A program made the position numbers and the translations under genes. Of a stretch of 38,955 nt of DNA, positions 8,607 through 16,026 are shown in pieces. The number at the start of each line of letters is the position of its first letter. Positions within the stretch are counted from its first letter, which is position 1. This stretch comes from DATKZH01 sp964475955 (GTDB taxonomy: Bacteria; Planctomycetota; Planctomycetia; Pirellulales; Thermoguttaceae): the NCBI GenBank assembly GCA_964475955.1, contig CAYYZY010000059.1:1-38955 (forward strand). Reading direction: 5' to 3'. The notes under the pieces were generated by a model, which saw only the letters and a list, made by a program, of their open reading frames with translations, ran no database searches and had not been told where the DNA came from.

Positions 8607-10061
8607 ATGGATTCACCCCTCAACGAACTGACCGACTCGATCCGGGCGGTCGGCGTGATCGACGCGGAAGCGGTGCGGCGGCTTCGCGACGCGCTCACCG
8701 GCACCGGCGCCCTCGGCATGCAGGAGGCCGATCTTCTCTTGGCGCTGCACGCCGAGACCGCGCAAGAGGAGAACGATCCGTCGTGGCCGCCGCTTTTGGC
8801 CGAGTCGCTGGCCGGCTACCTGCTCGGCCCGCCCGAAGCGCCCGACGTGGTTGACGACGACCGCGCCGCGCATCTCCTCTCGCGGCTCGGCCCGGCGGCC
8901 GACATCGGCGAACTCGAGCGGGAGCTGCTGGCCGGCGTCGCCGCGCGGGCCGCGAGCGTGCCCGACTGCTTCCTCGACTACGTGCTGGCCGCGTTGGGGC
9001 ACGCGGTCCGGACGGAGGGACGGGTGGACGAGCGGCGCGTCGAGCAGCTCCGCCGGGTCGTTTACCGCGGAGGCCGCGCGGGCGACGAAGGCGTCGAGCG
9101 CCGGATGGCCGACTTCCTCTTCGATCTGAACGACGCCGTGACCGGCCGACCCAACCACCCCTCCTGGACCCGGTTGTTCGTCGGCGCCGTCCGGTCGCAC
9201 GTGCTCGACGACGACGACTCGCCGGGCCAGGTCGACGCGGCCGAGACCGAGTGGCTCGTCGGCCGCATGGAGGCCGACCGGCAGTACGACCCCACCGAGC
9301 GCGCCCTGCTGACGAAAATCAAACACTTCATCCAACACGACGAGGTGTGGGGCGGCATCCGCAGCGACGACCTTCAGGCGTCGACCGACCGCGTGGTGGC
9401 CAGCCTCTACTCCCGGGCGTGCCAGGGCGGGAAGGGGGGCGACCTCTACTATTTCAGCGTCTCGGCGAGCGACGTGATCACCCGGATCGCCCTGGCCGAC
9501 GTCTCCGGGCACGGGCCCGCCGTCTCCGACATGAGCCAGTGGATCTACGACTCGCTGGCCGCGCGCATGGACAGCGCCGAGGGCAGCGAGGTGCTGGCCG
9601 ACCTCAACCGGCTGGCCGCCGATCGCGGCTACAAGGCGCTGACCACGGCCGTCGTGGTCACGCTCGACCGGCCCGAATCGAAGCTCTATTTCGCCTACGC
9701 CGGCCACCCGCCGATGTTCCTCCGCCGCAAGGCCGACGGCCGGTGGCGGCGCATTCAGCTCGAGGAGGAGGCCGACGTGGCCAATCTGCCCCTGGGGGTC
9801 GATCCCGACGTGCGCTACGACCAGCAGGGCCTCGCGCTGGCCCGGGGCGACCGGCTGTTCCTGTACACCGACGGCGTGGTCGAGGCCCCGGGCACCGGGG
9901 GACGTATCTTCGGCGCCGAGCGGCTGCTCGGCGCGCTCGACGCCCGGCCCGACGGACCCCCCCGCGACGTGAAGAACGCCGTCGTGGCCGCGATCGAGGA
10001 CTACACCGGCGGGCGCATGGACCACGACGACGTCACCCTGATGGTCGTCGAAGTGCTCTGA
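8607..10061 (+). CDS. SpoIIE/PP2C-type serine phosphatase with duplicated N-terminal helical module
   Basis: This 484-residue cytoplasmic protein carries a C-terminal SpoIIE-family phosphatase domain (about 255-484). It shows QGGKGGDLYYF (274-283), the metal motif ALADVSGHG (295-303), a mid-domain AYAGHPPMFL, LFLYTDGVVEA and the terminal DDVTLMVVEV with metal aspartates at 474-475. Such enzymes dephosphorylate anti-sigma-factor antagonists or similar partners. No receiver, PAS or GAF sensor is visible; instead residues 1-240 are helical and internally repeated. NDPSWPPLLAESLAGYLLG (about 57-74) matches NHPSWTRLFVGAVRSHVLD (about 183-201), and each is preceded by a (V/I)D...V..LR...G segment. 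The module resembles TerB-like helical domains (inference). The ATG at 8607 has ggatcggagcacg upstream. The gene converges with the pseudopilin gene, 15 bases away. Confidence 0.88.
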   Translation: MDSPLNELTDSIRAVGVIDAEAVRRLRDALTGTGALGMQEADLLLALHAETAQEENDPSWPPLLAESLAGYLLGPPEAPDVVDDDRAAHLLSRLGPAADIGELERELLAGVAARAASVPDCFLDYVLAALGHAVRTEGRVDERRVEQLRRVVYRGGRAGDEGVERRMADFLFDLNDAVTGRPNHPSWTRLFVGAVRSHVLDDDDSPGQVDAAETEWLVGRMEADRQYDPTERALLTKIKHFIQHDEVWGGIRSDDLQASTDRVVASLYSRACQGGKGGDLYYFSVSASDVITRIALADVSGHGPAVSDMSQWIYDSLAARMDSAEGSEVLADLNRLAADRGYKALTTAVVVTLDRPESKLYFAYAGHPPMFLRRKADGRWRRIQLEEEADVANLPLGVDPDVRYDQQGLALARGDRLFLYTDGVVEAPGTGGRIFGAERLLGALDARPDGPPRDVKNAVVAAIEDYTGGRMDHDDVTLMVVEVL

Positions 10062-10076
10062 CGGGCGCGGGGCACG

Positions 10077-10577
10077 TTACGGCGCCAGCTCGGCCTCCGC
10101 CATCTTCACTTCGGCCTTGGAGGTGTAATACTCCGGATGGTTCGGCCAGACGGCGCCATTCGACGAATCGTAGAGCCAGCCGCCCAGGCTGCCGATCGCC
10201 CTGGTGGGCTTCTGCCCCGGCACGGCCACCCCCGTCACCTTGTTGCTCTGGTCGAACGGGTTGACCGGCAGCGACTCCTTGATGTACGGGCCGAGCGGGT
10301 AGTCGTCGCCGGGCGTGCCGACCTCGCCGAACACGTTCGTGCCACCAGTCAACTGCGGCAGGTCGTTGTTCTCGATCTCGGGAAAATCGCCCACGTGATG
10401 CGCGGAGTACACCTGGTTCTGCTCCCGCATCACCTTCATGTTGTACTCCAGCGCGCTTCGCTTGGCGTCTTCGGTCGACGAGGCGAACTGCGGGATCACG
10501 GTCGCCGCCAACACGGCCACGATCGCGACCACGATCAGGATCTCGATCAGTGTGAACCCGTGGCGGCCTGCGCGCAT
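10077..10577 (-). CDS. Type II secretion/type IV pseudopilin (prepilin with N-terminal methylation motif)
   Basis: The protein has 166 residues. The start at 10577 gives MRAGRHG followed by FTLIEILIVVAIVAVLAATVIPQF. That is a seven-residue leader ending in glycine, phenylalanine at +1 and glutamate at +5, the class III prepilin cleavage and methylation site. A hydrophobic helix comes next, and the globular part has the major-pseudopilin pattern AKRSALEYNMKVMREQNQVY. The C-terminal part (YPLGPYIKESLPVNPF, GWLYDSSNGAVWPN) matches small GspG-like planctomycete pseudopilins. The product would be cleaved by a PilD-type peptidase and built into a periplasmic pseudopilus. An upstream in-frame extension of 32 residues is rejected because it would place the leader internally. 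No other secretion genes are nearby, so this is an orphan minor or major pilin. Confidence 0.9.
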   Translation of the reverse strand: MRAGRHGFTLIEILIVVAIVAVLAATVIPQFASSTEDAKRSALEYNMKVMREQNQVYSAHHVGDFPEIENNDLPQLTGGTNVFGEVGTPGDDYPLGPYIKESLPVNPFDQSNKVTGVAVPGQKPTRAIGSLGGWLYDSSNGAVWPNHPEYYTSKAEVKMAEAELAP

Positions 10578-10805
10578 CCGAAGCGTCCCCAGAAGAGGAA
10601 TTTCTCCTATAAAAGGACTACTTCGCCGGCCGGGAGCGGTCAAGCGAGGCGTTCGTGTCGGTCGGCACGCCATCGGCCGGTCGAATTCCGATTGCGCCGC
10701 CTGCGGCGATCGTAGCGGAGGGGCCGCGCCCGACGGGCAGTACGCGCCGCCGGCCCCGGGAAGGCGCGTGCGCGGGACCCGTCGAGCCGATCGGACGCGA
10801 CGCCC

Positions 10806-11594
10806 TCAGACGGGGATCGGCCAGAACAGGCCGCAGATGGTGCCGCCGTCGATGTAGAGGACCTGGCCGGTGACGAACGAGGCGGCGTCGGACGCCAGAA
10901 AGATGCACCCGCCGACCATGTCCTTCGGCAAACCCATGCGGCGAAGCGGCGTGTTGGCCACGCGCCACTCGTTCATCTGGGGGTTGTTCTCCCAGAGCGG
11001 CCGGGCGAGCTCGGTCATGGTGAAACCGGGGCCGATCGCGTTGACGCGCACCCCGTGCGGCCCCCATTCCATGGCCAGGCACTTGGTCATCTGGCTCATG
11101 GCGGCCTTCGACATCGCGTACACGGCCACGCGGTCGAGCGGCGTGTGGCTGTTGATCGAGTCGATGTTGATCTGCGAGCCGCGCCCGGCCGCGATCATGT
11201 GGCGCCCCGCGGCCAGCGAGAGGAAGAACGCGCCGCGGATGTTGATGTTCGTGATGAAGTCGTAGGTTTCCTCGTCGTACCGTTCGACCTTCATCCGCTT
11301 GTTCACGCCGGCGCAGTTGACCAGCGTGTCGATGCGGCCGTACTGTTCGACCACCTCGTCGACGAGGCGCTGGGTGGCCCGGGCGTCGGCCACGTCGCAC
11401 TGCTTGCCCACGGCCGAACCGCCCGAACTGCGGATCTCGCCGGCCGCCTGCTCGATCGTCTCGGCCTCCCGGCCCGTAATCACCACTTTGGCTTCCCGGG
11501 CGGCGAAGCCCTCGGCGATCGCGCGGCCGATCCCGCGACTGGCCCCGGAGATCAGCACCACCTGGTCCTTGACGGAGAAGAGATCGTCGGCCAT
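10806..11594 (-). CDS. Short-chain dehydrogenase/reductase (KduD/gluconate 5-dehydrogenase-like)
   Basis: This cytoplasmic NAD(P)-dependent oxidoreductase of 262 residues has the classical SDR fold. The cofactor motif is SGASRGIG (16-23). NCAG sits at 93-96, and the catalytic set is S146, Y159 and K163 in the YAMSKAA context. The C-terminal loop VRVNAIGPGF and the ending FVTGQVLYIDGG are typical of SDR subfamilies acting on sugar acids such as 2-keto-3-deoxygluconate or gluconate; the exact substrate is inference. The start at 11594 is chosen because the family N-terminus (LFSVKDQVVLISG) follows within ten residues and a gggag site lies 10 or so bases upstream. The 66-residue open extension upstream is arginine/proline-rich and not homologous. 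Given neighbouring sugar oxidoreductases, a role in uronate or sugar-acid catabolism is plausible. Confidence 0.9.
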   Translation of the reverse strand: MADDLFSVKDQVVLISGASRGIGRAIAEGFAAREAKVVITGREAETIEQAAGEIRSSGGSAVGKQCDVADARATQRLVDEVVEQYGRIDTLVNCAGVNKRMKVERYDEETYDFITNINIRGAFFLSLAAGRHMIAAGRGSQINIDSINSHTPLDRVAVYAMSKAAMSQMTKCLAMEWGPHGVRVNAIGPGFTMTELARPLWENNPQMNEWRVANTPLRRMGLPKDMVGGCIFLASDAASFVTGQVLYIDGGTICGLFWPIPV

Positions 11595-12139
11595 CGCGAA
11601 AAGGCTCCCAGAGAGTGCGAGGTAGGAAGGAAGATCGCCTGGCCTCGATCTTCCGCGACGACCACCAGCCGGCCTTGCGCCGGTAGCTGGGCAAGACGGG
11701 CAAGATGTCCGTCCTGCGCGACGGGCCGTCGGGAGACCCCGGCCAGGACTACGTGCAGGCCCTGATCTTAGCCGCTTTCCCGACCGGATCAAGGGGCGCC
11801 GCGGGACGGCGCGGCGACGGCGGCGCGCCGTCGGCTCGGACGTACCAGGGAATGTTGCCAGCTATGCCAGTCCTCGCCGTGCGTCTCGACGGGGACCGCC
11901 AAGCGTTGGACCACGCGGTCGTGGCGTTCCGCCTTGCCGCGGTGTATTCTGGTGGCGGCTAATGCGACAGCGCAAGATCGCCCCACGAGGCACGTGGGGC
12001 ACGTTTCCAACGTGCCCACAACCCAATGGCACGTTGGAAACGTGCCCCACAACATGCGCGCACCACGCGCGCATCATCACGGTCAAAGACTTTAACGGCG
12101 GCTGAGCAACCAGGCGATAAATCGAGGGAGGTAACGAAG
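11595..12139. other. Divergent intergenic region with palindromic repeat
   Basis: This lies between the minus-strand SDR gene and the plus-strand oxidoreductase, so it should contain both promoters. No gene is supported. It contains the palindromic element at 11994-12095 and, immediately before it, a smaller inverted pair (ccccacg 11981-11987 and cgtgggg 11993-11999). A GC-rich stretch at 11795-11835 is also self-complementary (ggcgccg, cggcgcg). Confidence 0.55.
11994..12095. repeat. Dispersed palindromic repeat element, copy 2
   Basis: The arms at 11994-12016 and 12028-12050 are the same perfect 23-base inverted repeat as copy 1, with the same 11-base loop. The tail to 12095 differs from copy 1 at only three or so bases. 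It ends 45 bases before the ATG of the plus-strand oxidoreductase, so the hairpins fall in its likely 5' leader or promoter. Confidence 0.92.
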
Positions 12140-13558
12140 ATGTCCCAGCGGAAAGGTGTCCCTGCGGTGGAATCGGGCGAGCGGCTTTCGAGGCGGCGTT
12201 TCCTGGCGGCCTCCGGCGCTTGGGCCGGCGCGGGCCTGGCCTCGCCGACGGTCATTCCCGCCTCGGCCCGCGGCGCCGACGGCCAGACGGCCCCGAGCAA
12301 CCGGATCGGCGTGGGGATGATCGGGCTGGGAAGGCAGGCGATCTCGCACAACCTGCCGGTGTTCGCCCGGGCGGCGGACGCCCAGGTGGTCGCGCTGTGC
12401 GACGTCGACCGGTGGCGCCTGGCGTTTTCGAAGGAGAACCCTACGGCCGTCGCCGTTGCCAAACGGAGAGGGATCGATCTCGACAAGATGCAGGGTTGCT
12501 TCCGCACGACCGATTTCCGCGAGCTGCTCGCCCGGGCCGACGTCGACGCCGTGATGATTACCACGCCCGACCATTGGCACGTCCCGATCGCGCTGGCCGC
12601 GATCGAGGCGGGCAAGGACGTCGCCTGCGAGAAGCCGATCGGGCTGTGCGTCGCGCACGGGCGCATCCTGGCCGACGCGGCGGCGAAGGCCGACTGCGTA
12701 TTCCGCACCGACAGCGAGTTCCGGTCGATCCCCGAGTGGTTCAAGGCCGTGAGCCTGGTGCGCACCGGGAAGATCGGACGGTTGAAGGCCATTCGCACGG
12801 TGGCGCCCTGCTGGAACGAGCCGCTGCCGATGCAGCCCACCATGCCGGTCCCGCCGGAGCTCGACTACAACATGTGGCTCGGCCCCGCGCCGCTGGCGCC
12901 GTATACGGAGAAGCGCGTCCACGCGCCCAAGAGCTTCGTGCCCGGATACGATCGGCCGGGCTGGTACGGGAATCGGACCTACTGCGACGGCGGCATCTGC
13001 AACTGGGGCTACCATCCGCTCGACGTAGTCCAGTGGGGAAACGACTCGGAGCTTACGGGCCCCGTCGAGGTGGAGGGCCACGGCGAGTTTCCGCCGATCG
13101 ACGGGCTGTGGAACGTGATCCTCGGCTTCGACCTGCGCTATCGCTACGCGAACGGCGTGGAGTTGTTCTACAAGAACGCCGGCCGGAACGGCACCCCGGA
13201 GCAGGTCCACGTCCGATTCGAGGGGACCGAGGGCTGGGTCTGCGTGTGGTACGGCCCCGACCGTCTGGAGGCCGAGCCGAAGTCGATCCTCACCGCGGAG
13301 GTCAAGCCCGAGGATTTCCCCTTCGTCCGGGAGAACGAGAAACGCAACTTCCTCAACTGCGTGAAGACGCGCCGGCGCACCCTGGCCGACGCGGAGGTCG
13401 GGCACCGTTCGACGACGGTCGCCCAACTGGGCTACATCGCCTGCCAGGTGGGGCGCCAACTGAAGTGGGACCCGGTCGCCGAATGCTTCGACGGCGACGA
13501 TGAAGCCAACGGCCTCCTCTGCCTCCCGCCCGGCCGCCCCCCGTGGAACGTTACCTGA
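12140..13558 (+). CDS. Tat-exported Gfo/Idh/MocA-family oxidoreductase
   Basis: The protein has 472 residues. The leader SRRRFLAASGAWAGAGLA (17-34) is a Tat signal, so the enzyme acts outside the cytoplasm with its NAD(P) bound before export. The Rossmann domain has GVGMIGLGRQAIS (57-69) and ALCDVD (85-90). PDHWHVPIA and CEKPIG (K165, the conserved catalytic lysine) follow. The C-terminal domain shows the bacterial secreted Gfo pattern (YNMWLGPAP, CDGGICNWGYHPLDVVQWG, GTEGWVCVWYG). The ATG at 12140 has a strong gagggagg site. The family acts on sugars or polyols (dehydrogenation, aldose-aldose oxidoreduction, glycosidase-like steps). It converges with the minus-strand chimeric Gfo-NHL gene 26 bases away; with the gene at 14649-15989 these make three Gfo-type genes in 4 kb. 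Confidence 0.92.
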   Translation: MSQRKGVPAVESGERLSRRRFLAASGAWAGAGLASPTVIPASARGADGQTAPSNRIGVGMIGLGRQAISHNLPVFARAADAQVVALCDVDRWRLAFSKENPTAVAVAKRRGIDLDKMQGCFRTTDFRELLARADVDAVMITTPDHWHVPIALAAIEAGKDVACEKPIGLCVAHGRILADAAAKADCVFRTDSEFRSIPEWFKAVSLVRTGKIGRLKAIRTVAPCWNEPLPMQPTMPVPPELDYNMWLGPAPLAPYTEKRVHAPKSFVPGYDRPGWYGNRTYCDGGICNWGYHPLDVVQWGNDSELTGPVEVEGHGEFPPIDGLWNVILGFDLRYRYANGVELFYKNAGRNGTPEQVHVRFEGTEGWVCVWYGPDRLEAEPKSILTAEVKPEDFPFVRENEKRNFLNCVKTRRRTLADAEVGHRSTTVAQLGYIACQVGRQLKWDPVAECFDGDDEANGLLCLPPGRPPWNVT

Positions 13559-13584
13559 ACGCGCGTTGCCCTTTCCCGGTCGGC

Positions 13585-14430
13585 TCACGGGCTGCGGAGG
13601 CGGAATTTCTGGGCGCGTTTGCCCTGGATGTCGCCGAGATAGATGTTCCCCTTGGAATCGACGGCGACCGCGTGGACCCAGTCGACTTCGCCCGGGCGGC
13701 CGGGGGCGGCGGCGATGGCGGGTAGCGGGAGGCGGAGAAGGGCGTTTCCGGCCGTGTCGAGCTTGGCGAGCCACTGGTCGGGCGGGGGGGCGACCTGGAA
13801 TCCGTTGCGCACGAGCTCGCACGCCCGACGCACGCCGGGACAGGAGCGAAACTGGGCCCCCGTCTGAAACACGCGCCCGTAGCGGCGCACCGCCTCGACC
13901 ATCAGCCGGCCTTGGCGGATGGTCAAGGAGAGCGGCTTCTCGCAGTAGACGTCCTTGCCCGCGGCCAGGGCCGCGATGGCGATCAGGGCGTGCCAGTGAT
14001 CGGGGACGACGACGGCCACCGCGTCGATATCCTCTCGGGCGAGCAGTTCGCGGAAGTCGTTGTAGGCGTCGCAGCCGCGGAACCGGCCGCCGGCCCGCGT
14101 CTCGGCGTAGTGGTCGTCGACCCACCGGCGCGCGGTCTCCCGGCCGAGGACCTGGTCGGGCCAGTAGTAGCCGCGGCCCTGCCGGTTGACGTCGCAGACG
14201 GCCACCATCTGCACGTCGTCGTGGACCAAAAACGACGGCACGATCCGCTGACTCTGGTGCCCGCAGCCAATCTGCCCCACGGTGATCCGGTTGCTGGGCG
14301 CGCGGGCGCCGAAGACGCTCGCCGACACCAGGGCGGGAAGGCCACTGATCCCGGCCGCCGCGCCCACGGCCTTCAAAAACCGGCGGCGCGTGGGGACGCA
14401 AGACGACATGGCATGGTTCAAGCCGTGCAT
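13585..14430 (-). CDS. Chimeric ORF: truncated Gfo/Idh/MocA oxidoreductase fused to an NHL-repeat tail
   Basis: The ORF has 281 residues, against about 430-470 for complete secreted Gfo proteins. Residues 1-210 are a normal Gfo N-terminal half: a Tat leader (TRRRFLKAVGAAAG), the Rossmann motif VGQIGCGHQS, PDHWHALIA, the catalytic CEKPLS (K165) and ACELVRNG. At about residue 210 (near 13801) the Gfo sequence stops and about 70 residues of another family follow: WLAKLDTAGNALL, then WVHAVAVDSKGNIYLGDIQ and KRAQKF, the last blade and end of a secreted NHL beta-propeller. The whole substrate-binding sheet domain is missing, so Gfo activity is unlikely. The ATG at 14430 has a strong aggaggt site. 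The join is in frame. Deletion between adjacent genes or a scaffold misjoin could both explain it. Confidence 0.8.
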   Translation of the reverse strand: MHGLNHAMSSCVPTRRRFLKAVGAAAGISGLPALVSASVFGARAPSNRITVGQIGCGHQSQRIVPSFLVHDDVQMVAVCDVNRQGRGYYWPDQVLGRETARRWVDDHYAETRAGGRFRGCDAYNDFRELLAREDIDAVAVVVPDHWHALIAIAALAAGKDVYCEKPLSLTIRQGRLMVEAVRRYGRVFQTGAQFRSCPGVRRACELVRNGFQVAPPPDQWLAKLDTAGNALLRLPLPAIAAAPGRPGEVDWVHAVAVDSKGNIYLGDIQGKRAQKFRLRSP

Positions 14431-14648
14431 GGAGTACCTCCTGGTGCAAGAGCGACCGACGATTGTACCCCCTCCGCCCGGCCCCGGCACCCCCCACCCG
14501 CCCAAGTCCCGTGGGCCGGATCGCGATCCGGCATTGGGGAAGAAGTCGTCAGCAAGGCGTGAGGCAAACGGGGGCAATTTCCGCGGTCCTGTGTGCCCGA
14601 TCACGATGGGGCCTACGGACGTTTCGGGTGGCCCATCGGGTTCAGCCT

Positions 14649-15989
14649 TCATGCGTCCAGTCGCCACGGTTCGCGCATTGCGCGGTTGAGCATGCGGGCG
14701 GCCTGCTCGTCGCCGACGATTTCCTCCTTTTCGGGGTCCCAGCGTACCTTGCGGCGGAGGCGCGTGCAAACGTCGGTCAGGTGGGCGAGCGTGTCGCTGC
14801 GCAAGGCGACGTCGATCGGCGAAACCGTCGGCTTGCGGCTTCGGATGCTGTCGAGGAACTGGCGCTGGTGGCCGGGGCTTTTGGGAAGCCGGATTTCGTC
14901 GGGGCCGGTCTGGGAGTCGAGCAGCGATTTCGGCCCGGCGTCGATGTGGCCACGGCGCACGTAGACCCAGCCCTCGGTGCCGTGGAAAACGACGCCCTGC
15001 TTGTTCTGCTCGTTGTCGGTGTAGGTCACGGTGACGCCGTCGGCGTAGGTGAGGCGCACGTTCCAGGAGACGGCGCAGTCGGCCAGGCCGTCTTCGGGGA
15101 AGGTGGCCGTCCCCTCCACCTCGACCGGGCCGGTGCCGTCGGTGCCGTGGCCCCACTGGGCGATGTCGAGATGGTGAATACCCCAATAGCCGCCGATGCC
15201 GCCCAGGCAGTAGTCGGAGATGTGGTACCAGATGCTGTAGCTCTCCTTCCGGCTCCACGGCCGGCAGCGGTGGTACGTGTACGGGGCCCACGGCGCGGGG
15301 CCCAGCCACAGGTCGTAGTCGAGGTAGTCGGGCACCGGCTGGGTGGGCTGGCTGGGGAAGGGGAAGTCGTGCGGTACGCCGACTACGATCCTCTCCAGCT
15401 TGCCGATGCGCCCGTTGCGCACCAGCTCGCAGCCGAAACGGAAGTTCTCGCTCGATCGCTGCTGGGTGCCCCACTGGAAGACCGTGTTGTACCGGTGGCA
15501 GGCCGCGCGTAGGGCCTTGTCCTGGGCGAGGCTCAGGCCGAGTGCCTTCTCCGTGTAAATGTCCTTGCCGCTGCGCACGGCTTCGAGCGAGTGGAGCACG
15601 TGCCAATGGTCGGGCGAGGCGATCGAGACGGCGTCGATATCGGCCCGGCCGCACAGCTCGCGGAAGTCGTTGTACGCGGCGCAGCCGGCGTCGCCGTAGT
15701 GCTGGTCGACCACCCGCTTGGCCTGGTCGCGCTGCCGGCCGTTGACGTCGCACACGGCGACCACCTGGGCGTCGCTCTGCCCCAGGAACGCGCGCATCAG
15801 GGTCGGGCCGCGATTTCCCAGGCCGATGCAGCCCACGGCGATCCGCTCGCCGGCGGCCGGACGGCCGCTTCTGCCCAGGGCGGAAGCCGGCACGATTTGG
15901 GCCCCGGCCACGGCGCCCAGAGCGGCAAGAAAGCGGCGACGCGAGGTGCGCGTTCCGCGTTCCAGGGTGGTGTTGCGTTTCTCGTTCAT
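14649..15989 (-). CDS. Tat-exported Gfo/Idh/MocA-family oxidoreductase
   Basis: The protein has 446 residues, full length for the secreted family. It has a Tat leader (TSRRRFLAALGAVAGA), then the Rossmann motif VGCIGLGNRG and AVCDVN. ASPDHWHVL follows. The catalytic lysine lies in YTEKALG (K148), where proline of the usual EKP is alanine. The C-terminal domain has YDLWLGPAPWAPYTYHR, GGIGGYWGIHHLDIAQWG, VHFHGTEGWVYV-like sequence (read as GVVFHGTEGWVYV) and a C-terminal RKVRWDPEKEE. The ATG at 15989 has an excellent ggagg site. It begins 37 bases after the ceramidase-like gene stops, on the same strand, so cotranscription with the hydrolase and sulfatase is likely. Likely role: redox or hydrolytic transformation of a sugar released by those enzymes (inference). 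Confidence 0.92.
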   Translation of the reverse strand: MNEKRNTTLERGTRTSRRRFLAALGAVAGAQIVPASALGRSGRPAAGERIAVGCIGLGNRGPTLMRAFLGQSDAQVVAVCDVNGRQRDQAKRVVDQHYGDAGCAAYNDFRELCGRADIDAVSIASPDHWHVLHSLEAVRSGKDIYTEKALGLSLAQDKALRAACHRYNTVFQWGTQQRSSENFRFGCELVRNGRIGKLERIVVGVPHDFPFPSQPTQPVPDYLDYDLWLGPAPWAPYTYHRCRPWSRKESYSIWYHISDYCLGGIGGYWGIHHLDIAQWGHGTDGTGPVEVEGTATFPEDGLADCAVSWNVRLTYADGVTVTYTDNEQNKQGVVFHGTEGWVYVRRGHIDAGPKSLLDSQTGPDEIRLPKSPGHQRQFLDSIRSRKPTVSPIDVALRSDTLAHLTDVCTRLRRKVRWDPEKEEIVGDEQAARMLNRAMREPWRLDA

Positions 15990-16026
15990 CGAAGTCCTCC
16001 CGGTTCGGCGGCGGTCGCCGCAAGTT

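Noticed and set aside
11789..12086. Short proteins reading GHVSNVPLGCGHVGNVPHV on the minus strand
   Set aside because: They are translations of the palindromic repeat, and the same peptide appears at every copy of the repeat.
13585..16023. 812-residue open frame joining two Gfo genes
   Set aside because: The upstream portion is a shadow frame of the Gfo gene at 14649-15989. The true start has a strong ribosome site and Tat leader at 14430.
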